Below, in pieces: positions 25,431 through 33,352 of a stretch of DNA of 62,131 nt. The position numbers and the translations under genes were made by a program. Source of the stretch: Candidatus Rokuibacteriota bacterium. GTDB taxonomy: Bacteria; Methylomirabilota; Methylomirabilia; Rokubacteriales; CSP1-6. Each line of letters starts with the position of its first letter. The first letter of the stretch is position 1. A model generated the notes under the pieces. It made no database searches, was not told the origin of the DNA, and saw only the letters and a program-made list of their open reading frames with translations. The stretch spans positions 1 to 62,131 of the forward strand of contig QHRU01000061.1 in the NCBI GenBank assembly GCA_003220225.1. The letters are read 5' to 3'.

Positions 25431-26041
25431 CGCGCCGCTCCCGTGGCCCGCAGGGTGACCGTGAGGGGCGGCAGCGTCTGCGTGCGGCCGTTGAGGGTGC
25501 TGCCCAGGCGCAGCTGCACGCCGCGCGGGATCGCCTTGAGCTCCTGACCGTCCCACGTATCGACCCAGTCGCCGTCCTCGTTCTGGAACTTGAAGGCGAG
25601 CGAGGTGATGCTGGGATCGCGCATGACGATCTCGGCCTTCGTGAACGGATCGCGGTTGGGAAGCGCCCGCTCGCGCACGACCAGCCCCGTCTCCTCGCCC
25701 GACTCGAGCGAGATGACCACGGCCGTGAACGCGATCGGCGCCTGGAGCGGCAGCGGCGGCGCCTGCGTGACGAACTCGAGCTTCTGCTCCACGCCGTTGA
25801 ACAGCACGATGACCTCGGGCGCCTCGCCCTTGGCGGCGCGATACGGATAGGCGGCCCCCAGCGCGCGCGCCATCGTGAAGGCGATCGCGCGGACATGCTG
25901 ATGCGCCTCCGCGCGGTCCTCGCCGCGGGTCCAGGCGGCCGTGGCCACGCGCAGGCCGCCGAAGGCGATCGTCAGTAGCAGGCCGACGATGGCCAGCGCG
26001 AGCAGCAGCTCGACCAGGGTGAAGCCGCGCGCGCGCCTCAC
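25427..26041 (-). CDS. gspJ: type II secretion minor pseudopilin GspJ
   Basis: 204 residues from the GTG at 26041 that overlaps the gspI stop. The leader VRRARG is processed before FTLVELLLALAIVGLLLTIA, with the Glu at +5. The remainder (RGEDRAEAHQHVRAIAFTMA, VVISLESGEETGLVVRERAL, ITSLAFKFQNEDGDWVDTWD, IPRGVQLRL) matches the GspJ beta-sheet domain. It is part of the pseudopilus tip complex. The much longer open frame upstream is a gspI shadow. Confidence 0.9.
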   Translation of the reverse strand: MRRARGFTLVELLLALAIVGLLLTIAFGGLRVATAAWTRGEDRAEAHQHVRAIAFTMARALGAAYPYRAAKGEAPEVIVLFNGVEQKLEFVTQAPPLPLQAPIAFTAVVISLESGEETGLVVRERALPNRDPFTKAEIVMRDPSITSLAFKFQNEDGDWVDTWDGQELKAIPRGVQLRLGSTLNGRTQTLPPLTVTLRATGAAR

Positions 26042-26640
26042 GGCTTCGGACTCGTCGGCGTCTTGTCGCCGTCGCCGGCGACCGTGCGGAGCGTGGCCAC
26101 CGAGACCTGGCGGTGATCGCCCCAGCGCACGTGCACGTCCACCTCCCACTGGCGCCATCTCACCGGGCGCCCCTCCACCTCGAGATCCGGCGTGACCACC
26201 TGCTTGATCTCGCGCTCCCACGTGTAGGCGCCCTCGGTGCCGCCGTCGCGGCCCGCCTGCGTCGGCGAGGTGATCTCGCGCGCCTTCAGGTCGGCGAGGA
26301 GCATCGCCTCCTGGTGCTCGCCGGAGAGCTTGAGCAGTCGCAGCCCCGACGCGAAACCCTGGATCGACACCACGATCGCCAGACTCAGAATCGCGAGCGC
26401 GACCAGCACCTCGAGCAGCGTGAAGCCGGAATGATCCCGGCGGCGCCGGCGTGGCCGGGGCGGCGGGGCCCGCCGTTCGACCCGTGTCTTCTGGGTACTG
26501 CGTCGGACCCGGCTCCAAATCGTGGCCCGCTGACAGGCGCAACGCTCAGTCGATTTGCGTGGTCGAACGGCGGGCCCCGCCGCCCCGGCCACGCCGGTGC
26601 GCTGGAACATCCAGGCTGCCCGCCGCCGGAGCGTGTTCAT
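26038..26640 (-). CDS. gspI: type II secretion minor pseudopilin GspI with an abnormally long leader
   Basis: 200 residues from the ATG at 26640, which overlaps the gspH stop (ATGA). The class III motif is SG-FTLLEVLVALAILSLAIVV, but the cleavage glycine is residue 72, whereas GspI leaders are usually under 15 residues. No other in-frame ATG, GTG or TTG lies close before the motif. The extra N-terminal residues are encoded across a perfect 37-bp inverted repeat (26446-26597) whose arms give GVAGAAGPAVRP and RVERRAPPPRPRR. It seems a palindromic element inserted between the original start and the cleavage site without breaking the frame. The rest of the protein (SGLRLLKLSGEHQEAMLLAD, WEVDVHV) is normal. 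Confidence 0.8.
   Translation of the reverse strand: MNTLRRRAAWMFQRTGVAGAAGPAVRPRKSTERCACQRATIWSRVRRSTQKTRVERRAPPPRPRRRRRDHSGFTLLEVLVALAILSLAIVVSIQGFASGLRLLKLSGEHQEAMLLADLKAREITSPTQAGRDGGTEGAYTWEREIKQVVTPDLEVEGRPVRWRQWEVDVHVRWGDHRQVSVATLRTVAGDGDKTPTSPKP
26446..26597. repeat. perfect 37-bp inverted repeat with 78-bp spacer inside the 5' end of gspI
   Basis: Arm 26446-26482 is the exact reverse complement of 26561-26597 (37 of 37 bases). The arms are almost pure G/C (CCGGCGTGGCCGGGGCGGCG...), the spacer is more mixed. No target-site duplication is obvious. It resembles a small MITE-like or recombination-derived palindrome and would form a very strong RNA hairpin between gspH and the mature part of gspI. 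Confidence 0.85.
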
Positions 26641-27128
26641 AGCTTGGTATTTTTCACGCGGCCGGTGATCGGGTCGACGGTCACACGATAGACGACGTCG
26701 CCCGCCCTGACCTTGTAGTCGGCGCCGCTCGACGTCCCCTGGGGCTCGAAGCGCACGGTGAGCGCGGGCGGCGGCGTCGCCTCCACCGTGAGCCGCTCGG
26801 GCAGCGGGCGTGTCTCGCGGACCTCGCCCTCGGGGCCGGCCAGCACCGTCATCTTGCGGTTGGTCGGGTCGATGACGACGGTCTGCGACACGCGGCTTGT
26901 GATCGCGCGCTCGCGCGCCGAGCGCAGGACGGCCGAGAAGCCGGCGACCTCGGCACGGCTGCGCACGGCGTCACTGCTGCGGCCGACCACGGGCACGGAG
27001 ATGGCGGCGACGATCATGAGGATCATCAGCGTCACGATCAGCTCGAGGAGCGTGAAGCCCCTCGCGGCCCGCGCGTGCCGCCCCCGCGCGCTTACGGCTG
27101 TGCCTTTCGCGATTTCAGGGCCTGCCAT
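26637..27128 (-). CDS. gspH: type II secretion minor pseudopilin GspH
   Basis: 163 residues from the ATG at 27128, overlapping the gspG end by 37 bases. The leader is about 24 residues, then G-FTLLELIVTLMILMIVAAIS with Glu at +5. The C-terminal domain contains FSAVLRSARERAITSRVSQT, VVIDPTNRKMTVLAG and GDVVYRVTVDPITGRV, as in GspH/FimT. It lies under the tip complex of the pseudopilus. Confidence 0.87.
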   Translation of the reverse strand: MAGPEIAKGTAVSARGRHARAARGFTLLELIVTLMILMIVAAISVPVVGRSSDAVRSRAEVAGFSAVLRSARERAITSRVSQTVVIDPTNRKMTVLAGPEGEVRETRPLPERLTVEATPPPALTVRFEPQGTSSGADYKVRAGDVVYRVTVDPITGRVKNTKL

Positions 27129-27559
27129 GACGTGACGTCGGCGTTCTCGCCCTCGCCGCCGGGCGCCTTGTCGGCGCCCTCCGACCACAGGTCGTAGTCG
27201 TCGTGCTGGCCCGGGCAGCAGGCGTACTTGTAGGGCGCGTCCCAGGGATCGAGCGGGACCTCTTTCTTCTTCAGATAGGGCCCGTTCCAGTTCGGGACGT
27301 TCGGGTTCGCCACAAGCGCCTGCAGGCCCTGCACGCCGCTCGGATAGGAGCCGACGTCGAGCCGGTAGGCGTCGAGGGCCGTCCCGAACAGCTCGATCTG
27401 GGCCTTCGCCGCCGCCTGCCTGGAGGTGCCGACGTGGCCGAAGAGCCGCGGGCCGACGAGGCCGACGAGCAGGCCGAGGACGATGATCACGACGAGCAGC
27501 TCGACCAGCGTGAAGCCGCGCTCGTTACGGAGTCCCCTGACGAACCTGCCGCGTCTCAC
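27092..27559 (-). CDS. gspG: type II secretion major pseudopilin GspG
   Basis: 155 residues from the GTG at 27559 (GTGA overlap with gspF). Leader of about 16 residues, then ERG-FTLVELLVVIIVLGLLVGL. The canonical GspG domain follows: AKAQIELFGTALDAYRLDVG, YPSGVQGLQALVANP, WNGPYLKKKEVPLDPWDAPY, and an acidic C-terminal loop DLWSEGADKAPGGEGENADV that in GspG binds Ca2+. It is the main subunit of the pseudopilus. A Cys pair (YACCPGQ) in the loop is unusual. Confidence 0.93.
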   Translation of the reverse strand: MRRGRFVRGLRNERGFTLVELLVVIIVLGLLVGLVGPRLFGHVGTSRQAAAKAQIELFGTALDAYRLDVGSYPSGVQGLQALVANPNVPNWNGPYLKKKEVPLDPWDAPYKYACCPGQHDDYDLWSEGADKAPGGEGENADVTSWQALKSRKAQP

Positions 27560-28764
27560 AGCGCCACCTCGTTGATCGAGAAAATGGCCATCAGCATGGC
27601 GACGACGATGAACGCCACGAGCACCCCCATCACGAGAATGATTGTCGGCTCGAGCAGGCCGAGCGTTCGCTTCATCTCGATCCGCACGTCGGTCTCGAAC
27701 GTGTCGGCGACCTTGAGCAGCATCTCCTCCATCCGTCCCGTCTCTTCGCCCACGCGCACCATGTGGATGGCGAGGGCGGGGAACATGCCCTGATCCTGCA
27801 TGCCCGCCGCGATCGTCCCGCCGCGCTTGACGCCGTCCGACAGGCGCGACACCGCGCCGCCCACCGCCTGGTTGGACATCATGTCGCCGACGACGGCGAG
27901 CGCGCCGAGGACCGGCACCCCGGAGCGCAGCATCGTGCCCAGCGTGCGCGCGAAGCGCGCCGTCTCCACGTGCAGCGCGATGCCGCCGAAGATCGGTGCG
28001 TTCAGGATCGCGCGGTCCCACGACAGCCGGCCCTCGGGCGTGGCCGTCCAGACCCGCCAGGCGACGACACCGGCGAGGACGACTATCATGCCGACCCACC
28101 AGTACTGCTGGAGCGCCCCGCTGACCGTGAGCAGGATCTGCGTGGGCAGCGGGATCGCCTGGTTGAGGTCGCGGAAGATCGTCGCGAAGCGCGGGATGAC
28201 GAACGTCATCAGGAAGACGACCGCGCCGGCGCCGACGAGGGTGATGACGAGCGGGTAGATCAGGGCCGAGATGACCGCCTCGTTGAAGGCGGCGCGCGCC
28301 TCGAGGAATTCCGCCAGCCGCCGCAAGGCCACCTCGAGCACGCCGCCCTTCTCGCCGGCGCGGACCATGTTGATGTACAGCCGCGAGAACGGCCGCGGAT
28401 GGTGCTTGGCGAGCGCCTCGCTGAACGAGGCGCCGCCGCGCACGCTGCGCAGCAGGTCGCTGACGATCGCCTTCACACGCGCGTTGGGCGCCAGCTCCTC
28501 GAGGATGGTGAGCGCGCGGTCGAGCGGCAGGCCCGCCTCGAACAGCGTGGCCAGCTGCTGGGTCAGCGCGAGCAGGTCGCGCTGGCCGACGCGCGAGCCG
28601 CCCAGCGAGAACAGGGGCGCGCGCTCGCCGTGCGCCGTGATCTTGATCGGGTAGTAGGCGTCCTTCTGCAGGCGCTCGACGACGGCGCGCGCGTCGGGCG
28701 CGTCCATGACACCGTCGATGGTCTGGCCGCGACGATCGGCGGCCTTGTACACGAAAACGGGCAT
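27556..28764 (-). CDS. gspF: type II secretion inner-membrane platform protein GspF
   Basis: 402 residues. N-terminal FVYKAADRRGQTIDGVMDAPD and two GspF domains (AGLPLDRALTILEE...GGASFSEALAKH-P; FARTLGTMLRSGVPVLGAL...GMFPALAIHMVRVGEETGRM) separated by transmembrane helices at about 168-190, 215-238 and 370-395. It is the polytopic core of the inner-membrane platform that moves pseudopilins. It starts four bases after the gspE stop. Confidence 0.94.
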   Translation of the reverse strand: MPVFVYKAADRRGQTIDGVMDAPDARAVVERLQKDAYYPIKITAHGERAPLFSLGGSRVGQRDLLALTQQLATLFEAGLPLDRALTILEELAPNARVKAIVSDLLRSVRGGASFSEALAKHHPRPFSRLYINMVRAGEKGGVLEVALRRLAEFLEARAAFNEAVISALIYPLVITLVGAGAVVFLMTFVIPRFATIFRDLNQAIPLPTQILLTVSGALQQYWWVGMIVVLAGVVAWRVWTATPEGRLSWDRAILNAPIFGGIALHVETARFARTLGTMLRSGVPVLGALAVVGDMMSNQAVGGAVSRLSDGVKRGGTIAAGMQDQGMFPALAIHMVRVGEETGRMEEMLLKVADTFETDVRIEMKRTLGLLEPTIILVMGVLVAFIVVAMLMAIFSINEVAL

Positions 28765-28768
28765 GGCC

Positions 28769-30466
28769 TCAGGCGTCTTCCTGGGTGACGCGCAGGATTT
28801 CCTCGACCGTCGTCAACCCCTCGCACGCGCGGCGCCAGCCGTCCATGCGCAGCGTGATCATCCCGGCCGCGATGGCGTGCTGCCGGATGTCGCGCGACGA
28901 CGACCGACGCAGCATCAGGCTGCGCGCGTCCTCGGTGATCGGGAACAGCTCGTAGATGCCCATGCGCCCGCGGTAGCCGGTGCCGCGGCATTCGTCGCAA
29001 CCCTTGCCGCGGAGGAGTTGGGTGTTGTCCGGTGCCACGACGCCGAGGGCGTCGAGGTCAGCGGCGCTCGGCGTGTCGGGCACGCGGCAGGCTGCGCAGA
29101 CCCGACGCACGAGCCGCTGCGCGAGCACGGCCTCCAGCACGGAGGCGACGAGATAGGGCTCCACGCCCATGTCTTGAAGCCGCGTGATCGCGGCCGGCGC
29201 GTCGTTGGTGTGCAGCGTCGAGAACACGAGGTGGCCGGTGAGCGACGCCTGGATGGCGATCTCGGCCGTTTCCAGGTCGCGGATCTCGCCGACGAGGATC
29301 ACGTCGGGGTCCTGGCGCACGATGTGGCGCAGACCGGTCGCGAACGACAGCCCGATCTTCGGCTTCACGGCGATCTGGTTGACGCCCTTCAGCTGGTACT
29401 CGACGGGGTCCTCGACCGTGATGATCTTGCGCTCCGGCGAGTTGATCTTGTCGAGGGCGCCGTAGAGCGTGGTGGTCTTGCCGGAGCCCGTCGGCCCGGT
29501 GACGAGGATGATCCCGTGCGGGCGCTTGATGAGCGCGTCGAAGCGCTTGAGCGTGTCCGCGGGGAAGCCGAGCTTGTCGAGCGGCAGGAACACGCTCGAG
29601 CGCTGCAGCAGCCGCATGACGATCGACTCGCCGTGCACGGTGGGGATGGTGGACACGCGGATGTCCACGCGCGCGCCGTGCAGGTTGACGCGGATGCGGC
29701 CATCCTGCGGCAGCCGCCGCTCGGCGATGTTCATCTCGGCCATGATCTTGATGCGCGAGGTGACGGCGGCCTGCAACCGCCGCGGCGGCGCCTCCTGGTC
29801 GTAGAGGATCCCGTCGATGCGGTAGCGGATCCGCAGCGTGTCCTCGAACGGCTCGATGTGGATGTCGGAGGCCTCGGCGGTGATCGCGTTCTCGACGAGG
29901 AGGTTCACGAGCCGTACCACCGGCGCCTCGAAGGCCATGTCGCGCAGATGGTTGACGTCCTCGTCGCCGTCGGGGGCGCGCTCCTCGTCCATGCCCTCGA
30001 CGATGCGCTGGAGCGCAGAGGCGTTGGCGCCGTCGTAATTGCGGTCGATCGTCTCGAGAATCCCCGTGGCCGAGCTGACGACGAACTTGATGGTCAACCC
30101 GGTGGCCTGCCGGAGGTCGTCGGCCACGATCGTGTTGAGCGGATCGGCCGAGGCGACGGTGAGCACGCCGCCCTCGATGGTGATCGGGCAGATCCGGTAC
30201 TGGCGCAGATACTTGGGCGAGACGTTCTTGAGCACCGGGACCGTGGACGGCAGCTCCTCGCGCCAGACGTACGGCAGGTCCTGCTGCACGGCGAGTGCGC
30301 GCGCGACGTCGTCCTCGTTGACGGCGCCGAGGGCGGCGAGGGCCTCGCCGATCAACTCGCCGGTGGTCCGCTGGCGCGCAAGGGCGCGGTCGACGGCGTC
30401 GGCGGTGGTCAGCCCCTCGGCCACGAGGATCTCGCCAAGGAGGCGGGGAGGAGCTCCGATGGCCAT
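28769..30466 (-). CDS. gspE: type II secretion ATPase GspE
   Basis: 565 residues. N1E domain at about 5-150 (LLGEILVAEGLTTADAVDRA), then the RecA-like core: ASDIHIEPFEDTLRIRYRID, Walker A GPTGSGKT at residues 324-331, the Asp box IITVEDPVEYQL, Walker B DPDVILVGEIRDLETAEIA and His box LVFSTLHTNDAPAAI. The zinc-binding tetracysteine motif is present (CAAC then CDEC, about 30 residues apart). It powers pseudopilus assembly from the cytoplasm. First gene of the gsp operon; a GGGAG SD precedes the ATG. Start codons of gspE and the divergent ZIP gene are only 15 bases apart. Confidence 0.95.
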   Translation of the reverse strand: MAIGAPPRLLGEILVAEGLTTADAVDRALARQRTTGELIGEALAALGAVNEDDVARALAVQQDLPYVWREELPSTVPVLKNVSPKYLRQYRICPITIEGGVLTVASADPLNTIVADDLRQATGLTIKFVVSSATGILETIDRNYDGANASALQRIVEGMDEERAPDGDEDVNHLRDMAFEAPVVRLVNLLVENAITAEASDIHIEPFEDTLRIRYRIDGILYDQEAPPRRLQAAVTSRIKIMAEMNIAERRLPQDGRIRVNLHGARVDIRVSTIPTVHGESIVMRLLQRSSVFLPLDKLGFPADTLKRFDALIKRPHGIILVTGPTGSGKTTTLYGALDKINSPERKIITVEDPVEYQLKGVNQIAVKPKIGLSFATGLRHIVRQDPDVILVGEIRDLETAEIAIQASLTGHLVFSTLHTNDAPAAITRLQDMGVEPYLVASVLEAVLAQRLVRRVCAACRVPDTPSAADLDALGVVAPDNTQLLRGKGCDECRGTGYRGRMGIYELFPITEDARSLMLRRSSSRDIRQHAIAAGMITLRMDGWRRACEGLTTVEEILRVTQEDA

Positions 30467-30468
30467 GC

Positions 30469-30474
30469 TATGCT
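30469..30474 (+). promoter_or_regulatory. -10-like TATGCT before the ZIP transporter gene
   Basis: It ends seven bases before the ATG at 30482. The promoter must overlap the start of gspE, since the two starts are 15 bases apart. Confidence 0.4.
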
Positions 30475-30481
30475 CCCGACA

Positions 30482-31216
30482 ATGTTAACATACTTGGCGT
30501 TCGCGGCCGTCGCTGCCGCCGCGGATGTCGCCGGGGCCGCCATCGTCACCAGGGCCCACAAGCACGGCCACGCGCGGCTGCGGTACTTCGTGGCCGGGGG
30601 CGCCGGGTTCATGCTCGCAGCCGCTTTCGTGCGGATGCTGCCGGAGAGCACCCACGTGCCCCACGCCTTCCTGTTCGTGCTGCTCGGGTACTTCGGGGTT
30701 CACCTCTTCGAGCACACGGTGGCCCCACACTTCCACTTCGGCGAAGAGGTGCATCAGGAGGCGCTGCTCCGCCCGTCCGCCGGCTGGCTGGCCGTGCTCG
30801 GGCTCGGCGTGCACACGGTGTTCGACGGCGTGGCCATCGCCGCCGGCTTCATGGTGAGCCCCTCGCTCGGCGCCATCCTGTTCATCGCCGTCATGCTGCA
30901 CAAGCTGCCCGAGGGCTTTACGATCGCGTCGATCATGCTGGCGAGCGGCCACTCGCGCGGCGCCGCCCTGGCGGCGGGGACGGGGCTGGGCGTGCTCACG
31001 CTGGCCGGGGCGCTCGGCACGAGCCTCATCGCGCAGCACCACGTCGCCTACGCGCTGGCGCTCTCCGCCGGCGTGACGATCTACGTCGCCGCGTCCGACC
31101 TCATCCCGGAGGTCAACCGCGAGGACAATGCGCCGGGGCTCGCGTACACGGTCTTCGGCGGCCTGCTCTTCTTCGTCGTCGTCGACTGGGCGTTCTCCGA
31201 GATCCTCGGTCATTAG
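30482..31216 (+). CDS. ZIP-family divalent metal transporter
   Basis: 244 residues from the ATG at 30482; an ATG at 30470 would add four. Eight hydrophobic segments are seen. ZIP signatures: a His-rich loop after TM1 (THRAHKHGH-like: RAHKHGHARL), FHFGEEVHQEAL, the TM4 metal motif LGVHTVFDGVAIAAGF (H-x-x-x-D-G) and TM5 LHKLPEGFTIASIML (H-K-x-P-E-G), which together form the binuclear metal centre, then LIPEVNRED. It moves Zn2+ or a related metal across the cytoplasmic membrane. Transcribed away from the gsp operon. Confidence 0.9.
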   Translation: MLTYLAFAAVAAAADVAGAAIVTRAHKHGHARLRYFVAGGAGFMLAAAFVRMLPESTHVPHAFLFVLLGYFGVHLFEHTVAPHFHFGEEVHQEALLRPSAGWLAVLGLGVHTVFDGVAIAAGFMVSPSLGAILFIAVMLHKLPEGFTIASIMLASGHSRGAALAAGTGLGVLTLAGALGTSLIAQHHVAYALALSAGVTIYVAASDLIPEVNREDNAPGLAYTVFGGLLFFVVVDWAFSEILGH

Positions 31217-31221
31217 GGCGC

Positions 31222-31335
31222 GTGACCGAGGAGCGCCCGGGTCCCCCGGGGCGCTCCGAGCGCTGGCCGGGGGAGTCCGAGGGGGGCGTCGCCCCTTTCG
31301 CTTGAGGAGCTGGGGGGCCATTTCGGGGCCCCCCA
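31222..31335. repeat. dispersed GC palindromic repeat, copy 2 (inverted order)
   Basis: The modules of copy 1 appear here in reverse: GGAGCGCC...GGGGCGCTCC (31231-31250), GGGGGAGTCCGAGGGGGGCG (about 31279-31298), and the stem TGGGGGGCC/GGCCCCCCA with loop ATTTCGG at 31311-31335. It fills the gap between the ZIP and aroQ genes and may terminate ZIP transcription. Confidence 0.75.
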
Positions 31336-31348
31336 AATGGTCGGATGC

Positions 31349-31354
31349 TATCCT
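31349..31354 (+). promoter_or_regulatory. -10-like TATCCT before aroQ
   Basis: It ends nine bases before the ATG at 31364; no SD is visible. Confidence 0.35.
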
Positions 31355-31363
31355 GATCCGGCC

Positions 31364-31813
31364 ATGCCCGGGGCCGCGCTCATCCTCCACGGGGTCAACC
31401 TGAATCTGCTCGGCACGCGCGAGCCGGCCGTGTACGGCCGCACCACGCTGGCCGCCGTCGATCGGCTCATCAAGGAGCACGGGCGCAAGCGCGGCCTCCG
31501 CGTCGAGTGCCGCCAGTCGAACCTCGAAGGCGAGCTCGTCAACTGGCTGCAGGGCGCGCGCCGCGAGGGATTCCTGGGCGTGGTGTTCAACCCCGGGGCG
31601 TTCACGCACTACTCGATCGCGCTGCGCGACGCGGTGGCGGCGATCGAGGTGCCGGTGGTGGAGGTGCACCTGTCCAACGTCCACGCGCGCGAGGAATTCC
31701 GCCGCCACTCGGTGATCGCCGCCGCCGCCCGCGGCCAGATCTCCGGCTTCGGGCCCGAGAGCTACCTGCTCGGCCTGGACGCCCTCCTGGCCCTCGGCAA
31801 GCGCCGCCGCTGA
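31364..31813 (+). CDS. aroQ: type II 3-dehydroquinate dehydratase
   Basis: 149 residues from the ATG at 31364; an earlier in-frame start lies in the repeat. LILHGVNLNLLGTREPAVYG is the N-terminal signature (H replaces the usual N of L-NGPNLN), with the catalytic Tyr in YG, then CRQSNLEGELVNWLQGAR, VFNPGAFTHYSIALRDAV, VPVVEVHLSNVHAREEFRRH (active-site Asn/His/Arg) and ISGFGPESYLLGLDAL. It dehydrates 3-dehydroquinate in the shikimate pathway as a dodecamer. Length fits the family. Confidence 0.93.
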   Translation: MPGAALILHGVNLNLLGTREPAVYGRTTLAAVDRLIKEHGRKRGLRVECRQSNLEGELVNWLQGARREGFLGVVFNPGAFTHYSIALRDAVAAIEVPVVEVHLSNVHAREEFRRHSVIAAAARGQISGFGPESYLLGLDALLALGKRRR

Positions 31814-31887
31814 CGCGTCCTCACTACAATAAACACGGCGAGCCGCGCGTCTAACTGCCGTACGGGGCGTGGCGCCACTCACAACGC

Positions 31888-32925
31888 GTGAAAACCGACG
31901 ACGCCGCCCTCATCGAGCGATGCCGCGCCGGCGACATCACGGCCTTCGAGCCGCTGGTCGAGAAGTATCGCCAACGCGTGTGGCGTCTCGCCTATAACGT
32001 GCTGCGCGATCGGGAGGAGGCGTGGGACGTGTCCCAGGAGGCGTTCGTGCGGGCGTGGCAGGCCCTGCCCAACTTCCGCGGCCAGTCGGCCTTCTACACG
32101 TGGCTGTTCCGCATCGTGATGAACGTGGCGGCCGATCGCGCCCGTTCCCGCGCCGCCCGCGGCCGCGCGTTCGGCACCGAGCGGATCCCGGAGGAGGACT
32201 GGGACCGCGTGCTGGTGGACCAGCCCGCGGAGGCGACGCCCGACGCGGCGGCGGCGGGCGCGCAGCAGCGCGCGCGGATCGAGCGGGCGCTGGCGAGGCT
32301 GTCGGACGACCATCGGCGTATCGTGGTCCTGGGTGACATCGAGGGGCTGTCGTACAAGGAGATTGCGGACGTGTTGGAGATCCCCATGGGGACCGTGATG
32401 TCGCGGCTGCACAACGCGCGCAAGCGCCTGAAGGTGGCCCTCGGCCCGCTGCTGGCCCTGCTCCTGGCGCTCGTGGCCGTGGCGGCGCCGCTGGCCGCCG
32501 ACGCGCAGCAGATCGTGCGCTTCGGCGCCCGCGTGCTGCTGGCCACCGACACGCCGCCGGCGTCGACGTCGCTGCGCGTCGCGCCGCCCGCGCCGGACGA
32601 GCGGCTCCAGGCGTTCCTGCCGCGGCTGCGCCAGCTCACGGGCTACCCGGAGTACACGTCGCTCGAGCGTTATCGCGCGGAGGTGGCGATCGGCTCCGTG
32701 CAGCAGTGGTCGGTGCCGGGTGATCGCATTTTGGAGGTCGTGCCCGAGCGCGTCAGCGGCGACACGGTGCACATGCGGGTGCGCCTGCAGCGGGGCGCGG
32801 TGAACGAGGTCACCACGAACATCCAGGCGGCGCGCGGCAACCCGGCCGTGATCGGCGGGCCGCGCTACGCGGAGGGGGTGCTCGTCATCATCGTCTGGGC
32901 CAACGCCAACCCCGAGCGGCGATAA
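31888..32925 (+). CDS. ECF-type RNA polymerase sigma factor continuous with a secreted-type domain
   Basis: 345 residues, GTG start. Residues 1-85 are sigma region 2 (AFEPLVEKYRQRVWRLAYNV, DVSQEAFVRAWQALPNFRG, FYTWLFRIVMNVAADR), 130-182 are region 4 (ALARLSDDHRRIVVLGDIEG, LSYKEIADVLEIPMGTVMSR). An ordinary sigma factor would stop near residue 185. Instead the frame continues into VALGPLLALLLALVAVAAPLAADAQQ (183-208), which looks like a Sec signal peptide or TM helix, and a 135-residue beta-rich domain (ERLQAFLPRLRQLTGYPEYT, IGSVQQWSVPGDRILEVVPE). The GTG codon 183 (32434) could start a nested secreted protein. No anti-sigma gene is adjacent. Confidence 0.85.
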   Translation: MKTDDAALIERCRAGDITAFEPLVEKYRQRVWRLAYNVLRDREEAWDVSQEAFVRAWQALPNFRGQSAFYTWLFRIVMNVAADRARSRAARGRAFGTERIPEEDWDRVLVDQPAEATPDAAAAGAQQRARIERALARLSDDHRRIVVLGDIEGLSYKEIADVLEIPMGTVMSRLHNARKRLKVALGPLLALLLALVAVAAPLAADAQQIVRFGARVLLATDTPPASTSLRVAPPAPDERLQAFLPRLRQLTGYPEYTSLERYRAEVAIGSVQQWSVPGDRILEVVPERVSGDTVHMRVRLQRGAVNEVTTNIQAARGNPAVIGGPRYAEGVLVIIVWANANPERR

Positions 32926-33352
32926 CGGCGCATCTGCTTCGTTGACTCCGTCGCGCTGCCCTGCGGCGTATGCGGCATACGCCTCGGGCCGCGCTTCCGT
33001 CGTCGCCTCGCATCTGCACCGTTCTCGCCGCTCGGGGCCGCTGCCTCCCATGTGGTGGCGCGCGGCGATAACGGCGCATCTGGTTCGTTGACTCCGTCGC
33101 GCTGCCCTGCGGCGTATGCGGCATACGCCTCGGGCCGCGCTTCCGTCGTCGCCTCGCATCTGCACCGTTCTCGCCGCTCGGGGCCGCCGCCTCACATGGG
33201 TGGCGCGCGGCGATAACGGCGCATCTGGTTCGTTGACTCCGTCGCGCTGCCCTGCGGCGTATGCGGCATACGCCTCGGGCCGCGCTTCCGTCGTCGCCTC
33301 GCATCTGCACCGTTCTCGCCGCTCGGGGCCGCCGCCTCACATGGTGGCGAGC
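32917..33352. repeat. three tandem copies of a 145-146-bp intergenic unit
   Basis: Units begin CGGCGATAACGGCGCATCTG at 32917, 33063 and 33208 and are nearly identical. Unit 1 begins in the last codons and TAA of the sigma gene, and unit 3 ends in the last codons of the convergent cyclase gene, so the whole 411-bp intergenic space is the unit repeated. Each unit has a perfect 8-bp hairpin GGCGTATG-CGG-CATACGCC that may act as a bidirectional terminator. No gene is seen in the interval. Confidence 0.85.

Noticed and set aside
28706-30481. Long plus-strand open frame leading into the ZIP gene
   Set aside because: It is the antisense of gspE/gspF, with His/Arg/Asp-biased shadow composition; the ZIP protein starts at 30482.
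32917-33352. Three direct copies considered as a CRISPR array
   Set aside because: The units are 145 bp, adjoin without unique spacers, and no cas gene is nearby.
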